A stretch of 64,000 bases of DNA, from NCBI GenBank assembly GCA_036897625.1, contig JAYMTA010000005.1, positions 62,001-126,000 of the forward strand. The letters run 5' to 3'. Both the position numbers and the translations under genes were made by a program. This DNA comes from Pelargonium cotyledonis. Lineage: Eukaryota > Streptophyta > Magnoliopsida > Geraniales > Geraniaceae. Under the pieces are notes generated by a model that was not told the DNA's origin, ran no database searches, and was given only the letters and a program-made list of their open reading frames with translations. Shown piece by piece: positions 31,842 to 46,350 of this stretch (the stretch's first letter is position 1; each line of letters starts with the position of its first letter).

Positions 31842-34800
31842 AGTAAGCGTTTATTCCCTTACCCTTTTATTTATACAGACTTAACTATACTATATTTTTC
31901 AAAATGCTGCTATATCCTGTACTAAATAAAAGTTATTAGTCTTAAAGAGCTCCTTACTATACAACGCTGTAAGTAAAACGAAGCGAACTAGGAAGAGAAC
32001 CCAGAAACACCCGTGAGGAAGTTAAAAAAGAAAGATATTATGCTCCTTGTAATGCTTTGTGTGCTTGATTTGGAAAGGATAGGGAGTCCTGCTAGATAGG
32101 AGCGAGCAGCTCACATATAAGTACTTTTTCGTACTAATTAGGGGCACAATATCATTTAAAAATGCCTTTTATAGGAACAAATTCAAATCTCTAGATTCTA
32201 ATTACATTTTAACCGGCAAATTGACAAGTACAAAGTAATACCTATTTCCTTTTCTACTTGCAAATAACAATACTAATCCCTAAGAGGAGGACTATCCTGT
32301 CTACTCTACAGTAGCTCACATACTAAGTCGTCTAGGTAAGGGTATATCCTATTTTTTCCGTAAGAGTATTCTAATTCTAGCTGGAGGTATTATTATACTA
32401 AGAGAAGACTGGTAGGTATAAAGAATAAGGTTAAGACATTGAGTCAAGGAAGTCATAAGAAGTCGGTGTGCCTATAACGTAAGTGGGTATATCTTAAAAC
32501 TACTTAATACATTACCCTCTCTTGCTCTGTTCCAGTCGGGAAAAAGAACTATATCCTATACTATAAAACAATACCTAGATAAGAATATACCTTATAACTA
32601 TCCTATCTATTACTATATATATTTTTTACATTACTATCTGATATATATTTAATAACTCTTATAACTATAGAATACAAGAACTCCAAAGCTCCAATAAAGC
32701 TAGGAATCCGCTCTCTTATCTTATATAATATGGGTTTGAGCTCATGTATTACATGTCTTCTGTAGGATTCCAATCAAAGTTAGATAGTAACAAAGAATTC
32801 CTTTAGAAAGGGTTTTCTAGTTCCGCTTACACTTAAGTGAAGGGATGTATAAAAACAAGGAGTAGCGGCTTTCTGTCTTCTTGTTCTATCGAGTTACGGC
32901 AGAGAAAGTAAAGTCAAAGGGGATTTGCTTTCTTGTTCCTCTTACTTTTCAATCTAGTTAACATTCTTTGGATCTAGGTTAAGGAAGTAGTATCTATAAA
33001 GTAAAGCCTACAGATCTGTAAAGTCTTTTTTTCTTAGTTAGTTATTAAGAAATCTAATTCTATAACATTTTTCCAAACTATTTACTTAAAATGTATAATT
33101 TAGTAGGATACGAGTAACTTAGGATAGTGCCGGGTGCTTTCTAGCGTCTCAGGAGAGGTGTTTCTCCTTTTAGGAAATTGCCCTTTAGTTCCAGACTTGT
33201 TCCTTTACACCCATCTATATCACAAGGAATTGAAACAATCTAGTAATACAAACCCCGCGAATAGCTATCTTACTAAAAAACTCTTGGGAAAGCTCATTGA
33301 CAGATAGCCTTGGTTTTCTTGGTATTGATATTTCTTATGAGTCTTTTATTACTTTCTTTCTTAAATAGGGGACTCTCTAAACTAAGTAAGAACTTCCCTA
33401 TAAACTAAGTGTTTGTCAACCTTCCTTCTCCTCTGTTTCTGGAATGGTACTAAGAAGCTCTCTATAAATAACCTATATAAAGGATATCTTTTTAAGTGCA
33501 CTTTTTCTCTATAGAAATAGAAATTACCAGCTCCTATAAGATACATCAGGATGAAGTTCAAGTGATTCGTAGGTTGTTTAAAAGTCATATATAAAGTGGT
33601 AGAATAAATAGAGAATGTTGAGCCAAGAAATATACGGTAGTTTGCTCTTTTTGCAGAGTGAGTCATAATACGAAATCCGTAAGACAAGCTTGGAGTCTAT
33701 TTCTCTTCTACAGGAGTGCCCAATTTCTAGAGTAGAAATGAGATAAAGTCCCAGTCAAATTAAAAGTTCGTAAAAAGTTTATATTATATAGTGAATATGA
33801 GAGGAATATGAGAGACTCTTTTTACAATACAAGTAAGAGAGAAGGAGTAAACCACTTCCAGTTGATTCTGAGATGAAGTCTTTTCTCTAGAGAAGAGATA
33901 GCTAAATTCATGGGATTCCTGTTAAGCAACACCTCCGGCGGGTTCAAAACGTTTGAGAAGTAATATAATAAGGGGCTAGCTAAGCACTGACAAATAAGTA
34001 TCCTGAAAGGAACCCGCTTGTGCAAGTGAGATATTTCTCAGATATTTCATCTAAATGGTTATACTTGCTTGTAGCTCCCCTTATTCTAACCCGATTTAGA
34101 AAGTATTTACTTTATAAAGTAAGGTCTTGGATCTATCTTCCTGTCCGCTATTAGAATTTGTAAATTAGTTTGTATTTTTGAAAACCTTTTATTGGTTAGG
34201 GCTCCTTTTAATAACTTTGAAATAAAGGAAATTCGTCTTCAGAGAGGCTTTGTACCCCCATCGTCAGCGAATAAGTAGGTGTCCACTTTTATATGAATCC
34301 CTAGTAGACGGAAACACCAGAAATATATTCTAGATGAGGTAACACGACGCGTATAATTTGGTATATACTACACTTTTTTTGTAAACCAAGTATTTCTTCT
34401 GTAATCTATCTTAACGAAAAATGACTTTGGAGACCTTACTGATCAGAGTCTTAGTAACAAATGTTCTATACATTCATTGCCGTAGCGAAGGAGAACCCTA
34501 TTAAGACTTCTGGAGACTTACAAGTATTGTGCTTTTTATAATATTAAGGAGTATTTCATTTCTCTGGATAAAATTTTACTCCAAATTACTTTATTTGCAT
34601 GAGTAGTTTTTGTGACTTATATACAGAATAAACCTATATATTAGAACAACAAAAGCCTTTATCATAATTGCGGGTATCGTGTTTAAACCTCACGTACTGC
34701 ATTACTACATATCAAGGAGCTCTTGAAATTTTTTGTATATCCTATTTTGGAAATAAATAAGATCTCGGCGAACGGGGAGCTGCTACCCAGACTGATGAAT

Positions 34801-37800
34801 AAGTTTTTTCTAGAGCTAGAGCAGAAGAAGTGGATGGTATACCTTATATGGAGAATCCTATTACTTATATTTACAAGATTTTCTATTATTATTAGAAAAT
34901 ATCAACGTTTAACCAAAACAAGTAAATAAGGCTGAGCTAACACTCCATGATGTGCCCTATTTTACTCTAATTCTGAGTAAGCACTCCGGAAATAGTGAAT
35001 TTAAAAAATATGTTCCAAACTTATGTCACTAAATCAGTATCCTTTTACTTTCGCCTAAAGAAAATTCCTGATCATTAATTAAAGAATCCAAGCAGATTTC
35101 TATTATAGTGTTTTTTTATTTAATAAAATAATAACCTGTAACTTATTATAGAAAACTCCAATCAAAAAACAGTTAATTCTTAACCTTGTCAACAAAAGGG
35201 TACCGTTAAGGATTCCTTTTGTTAAAAACACAAACTAAGTACTTTAGTATAAAGGAGGGCTTAGTTGCAAGTAGTACTCTAGAAACTCTAAGAGATAATA
35301 AAGCTACTGTAGGGTTAAGCTATAGAAAAGATAAAATTCTTTAGCAGAAGTTAGGAACATTTCAGATCTAGTTAATATTGAGTCTTTATTAAGGTTTTGC
35401 ATTCCTTACTTTAGAAGTAGTGCTGTCTATCTTTTGCTTTTTGCTTAGAGCAGTTTGTGGGAATAATATAAAAAACTTCATTACAAACCTGTGGGCTGGA
35501 CAGATATTCAAGAATCAGAGTTATCGAGCTCAGTGCCTAAGTCTGAAAAGGGCTTGGATCAAAGAGAACTTTTTAACCAAGTAAGATACAAAAGTATGCG
35601 CGATTAGACCAGAAGTCAAGGTAGAGACTCAATTTCCCGATCCAGTGTAAAGTAGTTCTTAAGGAAGAGTGCGGATTGCTCTTGTGTTCCTTTGTTTCCA
35701 GTGGAAGCGCCCCGCCTGGCGGAGGAGTAGGTACAGGAGTTTAGTACTAGTCTTGTTGGGTATTTCAAGTTTCTAGAATGCTAGGAGTTTTAAAGTTAAT
35801 ACAATATGTTTTTACTGATCAGGTCTCAGGGGTAAGTACTTTTACTGTAGAATTTGAACTTTCTTACTATCAAATTTACTTAATTAAACTGAAACAAAAA
35901 CTTGAGAAAATACTCAATGTAACGCAAGGGTAGTCTTCAGAGAAAAAAGAGGGATTCCAGCATCTGACAGTAGATTTCTGGTTCTATATACTTCCTAGCA
36001 CTTATATATTTATAGTTTAGGATTCCGTAGATATTGTTATTATAAGCTTAGCTGTTCCGTTTTAATACCGAGGGGTATAGGTCCATAGTATTATGAATTT
36101 TATATATAATGTAAAGTCGTCCTTAAGTTCTTTAAACAAGTCCCTATTAAAATACAAGTCATATTTGTTTGGTCAAAAAAGGGTTGGCTATAGGGATCCC
36201 ATAAGTGTATTCAATACGGAATTCATTTTACGAGTCCACAGCGCGAGCCCGTATCGTTTACTATGTATCTACTTTTTGATTTAAAATCTAGAAGTCAAAG
36301 TGTCGCTTATCCGTTTAGGAGATTCCTTCTTTTTATAAAATAAAAATTTAGGTACATTACTTCAAGCCCCGCTATACATGGGGTCCTTTTCCCATATATC
36401 TTATAACTCCTATTTTTTTGGTTCGATCTAATAGAGCCGCTTTTATCTTGTTAGCAGATTGATAAAATACCTATTTTCAAAAACTTCCTTTCACTATTCC
36501 CAGAGCTTCTAAGTACAGGAATTTATTTAGATATTAACTATCTCCCTCAAGTTGAGTTGAGACCTTTAGTACATTGCGACCTACATCCGAGTAAAAGCAT
36601 GGGTTCTAATCGCGTTGACGTTTTATATCTTTTTTGTTCATGTTACATGAAGCCCTTGGACTCGAAACCCTATGCCATACGATGGGTTCCCGTAATGCGA
36701 GTGCGGACAAGGATTCTTTATATATATATATTCGGACTAACCGACCGACGAGATGCTTTCTGGTCCTAATTCTACAAACTCTACAAAAAAGGATCCGGTT
36801 TAGCTTTTATTTACTATGAAATTGAACGTGCGTCTAACCTGATATTGTATTACTTCATCGAGGAATCCAGAAATTTTTGAAAGAAATGGGTCACTCAAGA
36901 TATTGTGATTCCCAATTTCCCGATTCGTGAAAGCCTAAAACCCTTTAAGCTCTCTAGCTGGGCTGTCCGAGGATCCCTAATTATTTTTAATGTAGACTTT
37001 TGAGGATTGTCTTCTTGACTTGATACTAAAGGCTAGCTTTCTAATTAGACTTTTACTAAATTGTTTCGTTTTTTGTAACTCATAGAATATTCCTGAGTCG
37101 ATTGTTTAATGGCCGTATATTTGAATGACTCGTATTTCAATTTAAAAAGAGGGAATATGATCCCAAATCTATGCGATGAGTATCAAAAAGGAATGCCTTT
37201 TATTTCCTTTTGTATTTAGGGGGTCAACTATATCTTCTGGGGCAGTACTTGTACGTCTTAGGATTTTACCGCATACTAGTCGATATTGAAATTCTTGTTA
37301 AGATAGGTACATAGGGATACCCTCGAGCGAAGGCGGAAGACTTGATTTGATTCTACGAATCTCCTTGTAATACCAACGAAAACCATATTACAAGTCAGTA
37401 ATTAAATAGTGGAACTCATACATAAATATTACATGGTTTCGAAATCCTAAATGAACGCACAGCGCTTTTGGTTGACAAGTAGATGATATCCGTGGGTTTT
37501 GAGCATAACTTTTCCCTTTTCCAAGGAGCAACTGGGCATATTTTAACTAATAAACTTATAAAGAGCTCTTTTTAGGACCTAGCTTTATCTTAGTGGTTCC
37601 TCTGTTTATAAGCTTCCCTGGTAAAATATACTAGATTCTACAAATTTTAGCCGAGAGAAGTTAAATAACCAATTATCAAGAGCTCATCCGGGAGATCCGC
37701 ACTTTATTCATAAGGGGCCTTCTCATTACACTGGAGTATCAAGAAAGAGCACGCCGGCCAGAGAGAGTCCCCCTATTATTTTAGTAGACAAAGCTCGAGA

Positions 37801-40800
37801 TCTCCTTAAAAATGAATTTTAAGTAAAGGCTCTACCCTTTTTCCTTGAAAAGCTTCTTCTGTTTCCTATTAAGTAAGAGTAAAATCATATTAATATGAAG
37901 TCTTATAAATTTAAAGTACCCTATGACTTCGTTGTAGTGCACTTTTGCCTAAGGAAGTACTATATCAAAAAAAGACCTTTTTAGAGTCAGAATCAGGATA
38001 AAAAGCTAGCGTGATCTAAGTTCAGAAAAGTAGAACTACAAAAAGCAAAATATATCCTACTCACGGATCCAAAGTATTCTTATTAGAGCTAACAGATATT
38101 TTAACTCTTAACTAAATCATTAGTTTATAAGTTTCCCTTCCTTAGTAAGTTTTCCCGGTTTTTGCCTCATAAGCAACTAAGTAAATAAAGATCTTGAGCT
38201 TTTTTTTCTATTGTTCTTTGAAGCTAGTTGTATAGTTAAGCAAAGGCTTAAATGTTAGTATAGCTTGATAATTATTTATTGCTGCTTTTCCTCCGAAGAA
38301 AATTCATAAACTGTCATTTTACGTTAATGTATAATTAAGACTCTCTCTTCATTAGCGCAAGAGTATTACCCGGAATTTAGTAGAAGAAATAATAGAAGTC
38401 TAGATGTATCCTATTTTCAAGTGAGCGGAAGTTCTACAAATCGCTTTTCTTTTCACTAGGTTTCAAAGTTCTTAGATTTCTTTTTACCTACAAAGTTTTC
38501 ACCTAAGCCCTCTTTTAACTGAAATGAGGTCTAATGTATTTTAAGACATTACTTTTTTCTTATTAGCGCAAGAATCGTAGACCCTTGTAAGCACTTTACC
38601 CATAAGCACTACTTTCCAGTTCTATTTATAATAACTTGTGAACTATAAAGGATTGGCAGAGTTGTAATAAGTAAAAAAAACTGTTATAAATCTGATTACT
38701 TACTAGAAAACTAGACAAAGACCCTGTGTATACCTCTCAAAAGTTGTACCTTACATAAAAAAGGCTTGAAAATTGTTTACTCTAATCTAATGTAACTAAA
38801 AGCTAGAGAGAATTTATAGTATACTGAAAAGAATCTGTCAAACTCTCTATAAATTTTAGATAGAAGACTTCCGGAATTACAGGAAATGATAAGTAATTCA
38901 AAAAAATATACAGGAATTTTTGCACTACCAATTAAGACTATTAAGACTATACCCAATCTTTCCAAAAATAAGTATACAATATCCATATTCTGTCCATTCT
39001 TTGATATAATTTGAAATCAGAAAAAACCTTTTACTTAATTATAATATAACTCTAAAAAGAATAAGCTTGCTTTGATATGATACCCTTTTTTAAAAGTTAT
39101 AAGCCTTATACCTTCTAGCTGAGATCCTATCTCTTAGCTTACTTATCTAAACAAAATCTAATATATTCTAATTCTAGGTTCAATTTTAGCAGAACTGAAA
39201 GATTTATAAAGACTTAAACTTAATGAAAGATTTACCTAACATATAAGTGGTAACAAAAGACTCCTAATTGGCATTTGCCTTAACAAAGAATCCCTTATAC
39301 AAAGTCAGGGGACGCAACTAAATATTTAGTATTACTAGGATTCAAAACTAAAACGGACCCCTCTATCATAATATTCTAATCTGCCTATGACTGGGGTGCG
39401 CTAGAATTCGAATTCTTTTATAACTCAGGAGCTAAGTCTAAGCCAAGCAGACCTGGAAAATAGTAAAGTGTTTACAGTAAATCATGAGGAACTCAATGGG
39501 GTTTAGTCTTTATAAGGCCGTTGTCCTATATGAGGTTTCTATCCTTAAAATAGCTTAGCGAAGAAATGAGCGTATCGCTCTTTTACTCGACGGGAATATT
39601 AGTAAATTCTACAATACAAGTTAGCAAACAACAAAGAATTTAATTTATTTAATAAACATTGGTGATTAATAAGCCAGTAGTCCCGCGTTTTAAATTTTAT
39701 TTTGTTAGTTTATTTTGTGAGGTTAATACTAAATTTTTTAAAAGTTAAGTCCAAATACTGTAGAGGAGACCCATATAATTACAAAATGTTCTTTCAAAAT
39801 TACAAGTTTAGTTAGATTAAAGTAAACAATTAGAATTAAAGTCGCGGTGCTTACGAAGTAGTTAATTAAGTAAAATATATTAGCATATGCCTTTGAAATA
39901 GAAAGTATAGAATATAGAGAAAGCCTTTAAATTCAATTATTACATCTTCCAAAAGGCAGCGGAGAATGCTCCATTACATAATTGATTCTGTCCCAACCTG
40001 TTAAGAAGTTTAATAGGAGTCCTTCCTTAACTGGATTAGAATTCACAGAGTAAGTGCTTTCCCGAGCACGTGTTCCTAGATACCCTATTTATTATAATTA
40101 TTTAAAGCATATCTCTTTACCGAAATTACTAAGAATGCTCTCGGAGCTGGCCCAATGCCTCCCCCCAAAGGTGAATCTCCAAGCTTCTCTTTTATATTAC
40201 AGAAATTCTAAGCCATTGAAAGCCTTAGCCGGACTTTTTCTTGTATTCATTAGCCTGGGCGCTTGTTAATATATTCCAGAAACAGAGCATAAAGCCCTTT
40301 ATGGTTATTACTTGTCGACAATTTCTATTTATTTCCTTCTCTTAAACCCGTGATCCTTGGCTACTTCAAGCCAAAAAGAAATTCCTAAGATCGAGGTAAA
40401 GTTTTTCTTAGGAGTTTTTTATATAGATATATTGTATTAAAATTAGTAAATCAGTTTCTTTATTTAGCTAAAAAATCTTGTGCTGGAGCTTTAATGCAAC
40501 CCAAGAATTTATATTCATTAGTTTAGAAACTCGTATTACTGGGAGTCCAATTTCGTGGAAACTAAACCTTGATCAGCACAATATCTCGATAGATAGTACT
40601 ACTCAAGGGGATCTTGTTTATTTAATAGTAAGGAATATCGAAAATGGAAATCAAAAGGTAATTTTTAGGGTCTTGGATATATCAGTAACTTAGGAAGACC
40701 CTTTATAAAAGTTAGTCTTACTTCGAGATGCTCTGGAATTAAAATCCTTATTGTATTGTGTTACTGTACTCTATAGATATAGTGTTCTGCCTAAAGGGAC

Positions 40801-41567
40801 TCCAATTCAAGTTAGTAAGTCACTAGGGGTCCATTGAAGAGAATTTATTAAGAGTAAAAAGGAGTTCCTTATTAGTACTGCCTTGCTTAGAAGCCGGGAA
40901 ATCTAGAGCTAGTAGAAAGCTCTTTTAACTTTAGGGCAACCCTGTCTTACTTAATTTCTACCTCTTAAAAGAATAAAGCTAAAGAGACAACTATTTATTA
41001 AGAGGAGGTTGCTTGCCTTTATAACTGCAAAATACCAATCTTCTCTAAGTAGAACTCGTAAAACTAGTACTAAATAAAGAAGAATCAGACAATAATCGCA
41101 AAGATAGGATAAACACAAAAAGCAGGTCCTCGCTCTACTTAACGTTTTAGCTACCACGCACCGTATCTAACATATGCATAATTATTCCCTAAAATTGTGC
41201 TGACAACCAGCTTAAACATTGTATAATTATTGGTATTCGCTCTAAAGGAGGGTACTAATAAAGACTACTTTTACTAGTTATAGTTTCTAATAAAATCGAC
41301 ATACTAAAGAAAGAGACCCATTTGGCTTTAGAAGAGAGGGCCCTGCTCCATAAAATAAGAGGTTAGGTTATGTTTCAAATAGTAAAAAATATAGACAGCT
41401 AGACAGCCATAATTACTTATAGAATAGAAATAAACATCATGTATAGTCAAGCTTTTGCCATATAGAATTAGATAGAATAGTTGGTCTAAGATTTAAATCA
41501 ACAAGGCTCTTTTGTATCCGGGGTTCGACGAGTACCACTTTCTCCTTAAGGGCAAAAAAATTTTCTT
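31842..41567. other. AT-rich gene desert
   Basis: Nothing recognisable as a gene was found. Frames such as 33382-33687 (minus, 101 codons), 33822-34025, 34723-34929, 36093-36284, 36557-36769, 38777-38986, 40054-40269, 40478-40693 and 40951-41157 lack recognisable motifs. A short sequence at 35673-35703 recurs, diverged, at 52413-52447. Palindromic GGATCC/GGGATCCC words are frequent (36194, 36791, 36971 and about 38065). Confidence 0.5.
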
Positions 41568-41635
41568 TAAGAAGTTAGAGCACTAGCTCTTGGTACTATA
41601 ATCCAGGGGTTCAAGTCGTCTCTTGGTGGGGTATT
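41568..41635 (+). pseudogene. tRNA-like relic
   Basis: AGTTAGAGCA, then TCTTGGTAC, then AGGGG TTCAAGT keep tRNA spacing. The anticodon loop could read UUG or UGG depending on register, and the T-stem and acceptor do not close. Confidence 0.4.
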
Positions 41636-44600
41636 TAAGATAAGATTCTTACCTCTTTTAGAACAAGCAAGCGGGTCTATAAAGAATTACGGGACCTGTT
41701 AGATATTTCACTGATTAATATATCTTCTTCATATAAGTGATTTAAAAACTCTAACTTCCTCAGAATCAAGCACTCTTTTTGTGCCATCGTTGCAAATATC
41801 GAATGAGATTCAAATAACTCCGAGAATATGTCCTGTAGACAAAGCCCCCTAAAAAGGACTGCATATACCAAACCAAAGGATTCTACTTTGTAAAAGACTT
41901 AGCAGATACAACTGACCAGAATAACTAAAGGATACAAGAAAAATAGCATAATAGTATTCTATATTATTAGACTACTAACTAGGAAGACTTAACTATAAAT
42001 AAGAAGTATTAGCAAGTGGATACCTTTACTTATTACTTTTACACTTGTGAGTATATATAATTAAGGTCAGCGGAATACACTAGAATCCTTCCAGGTGAGT
42101 TTAGTAAACTTTAAAAAGCTGTATTAAGTACAGTCAAGATACTCCACTTCACTACCTTAATAAGGGGGCCTCCATTTTTGTTCTTCCGCACGAGTTTCTA
42201 TTTCTATACTATATAAATGTTAAAAATCCTCTTTTAATATTATTCTACTATAAAGCGTCCCCAGCAAAGCAAGAGCAAGGAGTGCTTCTTTATAAAGTAG
42301 GTAAGAAAAAACTCTTAACATTTGTTAGGTACTTTGATTGACTCAGTGACGGTGCAAGAAACTGCCCGCGGAGTATTAAGGATGTTAGAACCAAGACCAA
42401 GAGTGGGACTTGTTGAAGAAAACCCGAGTAAATAAGCAAGTATGAGTTTGGGTTATCTTATCGGCCTATAAATCTGAAGAGTAAAATAGTTTTATACCTT
42501 ATCTTAACACTTTATCTTTAAATCCAAGTTTCCCTTTCTAGTATCTACAAAAGAAACTTTTCTTCTGAAAGTCTAGGAAAGCTATAGAACTCTATAAGAT
42601 AAATTAAAGGACAACTCCAGTTTAACTTTAGGGAAAATAACTGTACAAACCTTCCCTAAACTTTTTTTTGAGAAGCTTCTACTCAAAAGCAGAATTTTGC
42701 AGTCCTCCTTTAAGCCGTATATTTTTTATAATGTAGCTTTCCCTGATTCTTTACTTAGCAGCAAATTTAGTATTAAACAAAATCCCTAGAACAGTACAAA
42801 TACGAATCAAAACTTGCTTAGTTTCCTGTATAGCTAAGGGGAATACGGAATAAAGAGGAAGCTCTTGTTTGAGTTGAGTGGCTCAAAAGGATCCCTAATA
42901 TAGTTTTCTAGTTAAAGTAAGAGCTTGTTATAAAAAACGCGTTAGTAGTTCAAAAATATAGTCTTGTATTTTGGTATATTTAGAAACTTAATCAAAAGTT
43001 TAGAGGCGAAGAAGCATCCTTCTATACGTGAATTTTGTTGCTAAAAGCTAAGAGGTATCCTCCTAATTATGTTATGCATTTTAGTCTATCCGAGGAAGAG
43101 TTCTAATATAAATTTTTATTTGACCATTTGACTCAGAAGTTATGGATATGTCCCGAGGATGAGGATCTAACTCCTAAAAATTTTGTAGGGGTGCGTATTC
43201 ATTATTAAACTTTCTTGTGTTCTTTGAATACCTGGTTTACCTATTTTATATAGCAGCTGGGTTTATTCCTTATGTAATTAAAATGCGAGAAAGAAGGATT
43301 ACCTTAATATTTCTAACTAGCAGAAACCTAACCATTAAGTACATCCCAAAAGATTACTAACAAAGCTTTTGATTTCAGTTTGGATTGAGTAAAACTTGCG
43401 AATCAGAATTAATGAGTGCGCAGTCCGGGCCTAAAAAGGGGCTGCCATCGGTAAAGCAACGATCAAGAATCAATAAAAACCGTGGTATTAGGAAGTTTTC
43501 AAGAGACTCCTAGTACAACCAAACTCCTTAACTTAAAAGGAAGCTCTTTATTTGAAGGAATATCTTGTGTTACCTCTATACAAACCTCCTTTTTATTGTT
43601 TTATTGAAAGGTTTGACTTTCTCAATTATTCCTAAGAACCGCAGCAGCTAAAAAAAGACTCATATACTTGTCTTCATGCAACACCCTCCTGCTTTTTCCT
43701 TAAACATGTAAGAACCCCCCCTCTTCTAAGCCCACTTTCTTTTTTTATATTACCCTGAACTGGATAAGAAAGATCTTTCCTATAGATGCTTCTCAGCCAA
43801 ATACCTAAATCTAAGTCAGGTAGTCCTATCAATAGAGAGGTTTTACAAACTTCAATATACGATTAAAACTCTTTACATAAGTGGTAACTGGAGCAAGAAG
43901 CTAATCCAAATAGTTAGAATAACACTGCAATGTGTATAATAGGGTTTTTGGTGCAAAAGACCTAATCAGAGGACTCTTTTGTATTCTAAAAGGAGGTTAA
44001 TAACAAGATTTTAGCCAGGTAATTCTTGTCAATCGTAAGCCATCGTAGGAATAAATTGTGGAGTTAGTGGTTTAAACCGGACCCCACTCCTTTTACTTAC
44101 AAGCTCAGATTTTTTTATCAGAGTACAAGAAAGGGATACCCTGTTGCTAACTAAGTAGCTTTGGAAAAAGGGATTTATTCCTTTATTAATAGAGTTCTCT
44201 ATTTTAAGGACTCAATTTCTTACAATTTTATAAGTAGAAATCTCAAAAGAGGGTAATGAGTAGAAAAAGAGGGGTTTGGTGAAAGTTTCTTGCCTCTATG
44301 CATTCTTGTTCACTAATATTGAAAAGGACCCTCTAGAGCGGTCTTCTCTTGTTAATCACCCAGTCCCAGTTTTCTGTAATCCGACGCTAGGCTATTTCGG
44401 AAGCTAGACCATTCGAACCTCCGAGATTTTATTAACTCGTGGATTAATTTACCACATATGCATTCAACCATCGACTAAATGATTTCATTCTATTAAAAAC
44501 GAGTTAGTACCTTATAATAAAAATTAGCAAAGTTTTCCTTACTTTTTATGTTCTTGTTATTGGCTGTAGAGGTACATACAGGCTGGCCAAGTATAGTAGT

Positions 44601-45209
44601 AGTTAGATTTCGTACAAAGAAAGGAGTAATTTAAGTCAGTTATTCTCAGCTTTATAAAATTTATAAAACCCGCCTCTTCCTTATGGAGATTCTATTCTAT
44701 TTTTATAGGATGTTAAAATAGATCAAACTTTGTATACATCTTTGGAAGCATACTTTGAGCTCTTATTAACGATTAAAGCCAAACTCGGTGAGGTAGTACC
44801 GGGTACTTTTTCAAACTAGTAGACTACTAGGGAAACCTAAAAATTACTAAACTAAAGTCCAAGAGGCACCCTATCCATTTTGTATGTATGTTATAGAAGT
44901 TTTAACCCTTCTGTTAACCTTGCTGATTTGATCCTTAAGATTTACAGCCAAATCTTCAAGGGTCTCCTGCAAACTCTGTATTATTAATGACACCTAATTC
45001 TAACCATAAAAAGTGCCGGGTATTTACAACGACTTACGCTCCACGGAACTCCTGAATAGCAAAATAAGACTTTTTTGACACACTTAGTGAGTATCCTATA
45101 AGAGCTTCAGATGGAAATTTTCTTTTTACAAAAGCAGGCAAAAAGAAGTATAATTAGATAAAGTAAAAAAGGACGCTTTTATAAAGATGAACACAACTAT
45201 AAGTGATTG
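41636..45209. other. AT-rich gene desert
   Basis: No gene is recognised. A very weak tRNA-like string on the minus strand near 44405-44450 was not called. GGATCC occurs near 42889. Confidence 0.45.
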
Positions 45210-45281
45210 CTGGAGTAAAAGGATTCGAACCTTTGCATGCCGGTATCAAAAACCGGTGCCTTACCACTTGGCTATACTCCA
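45210..45281 (-). tRNA. trnQ-UUG: tRNA-Gln(UUG)
   Basis: The cloverleaf is complete: acceptor TGGAGTA/TACTCCA with discriminator G, D-stem GCC/GGC, anticodon arm CCGGT TTTTGAT ACCGG with anticodon TTG, and T-arm AAAGG TTCGAAT CCTTT. All stems are fully paired, and the sequence is nearly the same as other plant mitochondrial trnQ genes. It decodes CAR glutamine codons. It is isolated in the desert. A remodelled copy lies at 1707-1778 and a relic at 31786-31841. Confidence 0.96.
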
Positions 45282-45349
45282 AGTAAAGAACTGCCTACTT
45301 TACACACTACAAGGGAGAATATACAAGAGGATCTGAATCATTTCAGACT

Positions 45350-45387
45350 CTATTTATATAAGTAATTAAATGTGCTAGCTTTTTGCT
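45350..45387 (-). promoter_or_regulatory. conserved upstream element of trnQ
   Basis: CTATTTATATAAGTAATTAA, with a GTGCTAGCTTTTTGCT tail, lies 69 nt before the trnQ 5' end. It matches elements upstream of the trnQ-like gene and trnK. In transcript orientation the core is TTACTTATATAAATAG. A promoter role is inferred. Confidence 0.45.
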
Positions 45388-46350
45388 ACAATGCAGGAAA
45401 ATAAAATTCTATAAATCAAACTTTATTTTGGCATCTTTTGTTTCAACCCTTCTAGACAATGCAAGGGTCGCTGGTAAACTCAAATTAATTTAATAGGGCT
45501 CATTTCATATTCTACAAAAGGGAGATCCTAGTTTTACTATAGTAAACCAGAAAAGGACATAGCATCCGTTTATCTTTTTTATACCTTCGGCTCTTCCTTC
45601 CGCTGTGGTAGTTAACTTCGTTCTAAAGCTAAGGATTTTAGATTGTATATACGAATATACACCAACTTGTATTGAGCATGTAACTTTCAGAATATTGCAC
45701 TTGAATTTAATTCAATACCCAGTAAGCAAAGGGTTCTTATATTAGTTTCCAAAAAGGGTAGCTCCAAAGTAAGGACGTATCCCCGAAAGCAGTTTGAAAA
45801 CCTGAAGGTACTAAACAAGTCTTATTATAAACTTGCAAAACAGAGTCCAAAAAATAGAACTAAACTACAACAAAAACAGAAACTTGTGTCGGGTTCCTTC
45901 CTTTATCGGGGTCTATAGTACAAATTATTTGTTTGTATACCGGAATTTGAAAAGTACCGTTAGAGTTTGAATTTGTTAGCAAGCTGTTTCAGGGTTACTA
46001 AGAACTATTCATATCCTACAGTTTTTGCGTTCTCTATAAGAAACAAATATAGAGAAATTAGTTGCTTAATAAGTAATTAAAATTTTATTTGCTTATTACC
46101 TAGTTCCGGCTTCAATTCCAGCTGGAATTTTACGATATAAATTTGAATACTAAATAGCTTCCCGAAAAGACACATCTAGAGAGTGCGCGTAATTCTAGTA
46201 ATACTTGACTCAAAAACCTCAGAGAATCCATTTATGACAATAGGTTTTGCCTTGTCTTTAAATTCATTATTCAGGCCCTCCTAGAAATATCTTTCATTTT
46301 AGAATGTAAGAACTCCTATGATTAATCGAAGTTCGAATTCCCTAAAAAGG
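45388..46350. other. spacer with an orphan copy of the upstream element
   Basis: Positions 46068-46095 carry AATAAGTAATTAAAATTTTA and a TTTGCTT tail, a fourth, more diverged copy of the tRNA upstream element. No tRNA gene lies directly next to it. Nothing else was recognised. Confidence 0.4.

Noticed and set aside
33382-33687. 101-codon minus-strand frame
   Set aside because: No motif or relative was recognised, and no conserved context was seen. The length is possible by chance in this much sequence.
44400-44450. Possible tRNA-like sequence on the minus strand
   Set aside because: Only a T-loop-like TTCGAA is recognisable; the arms do not pair and the spacing is doubtful.
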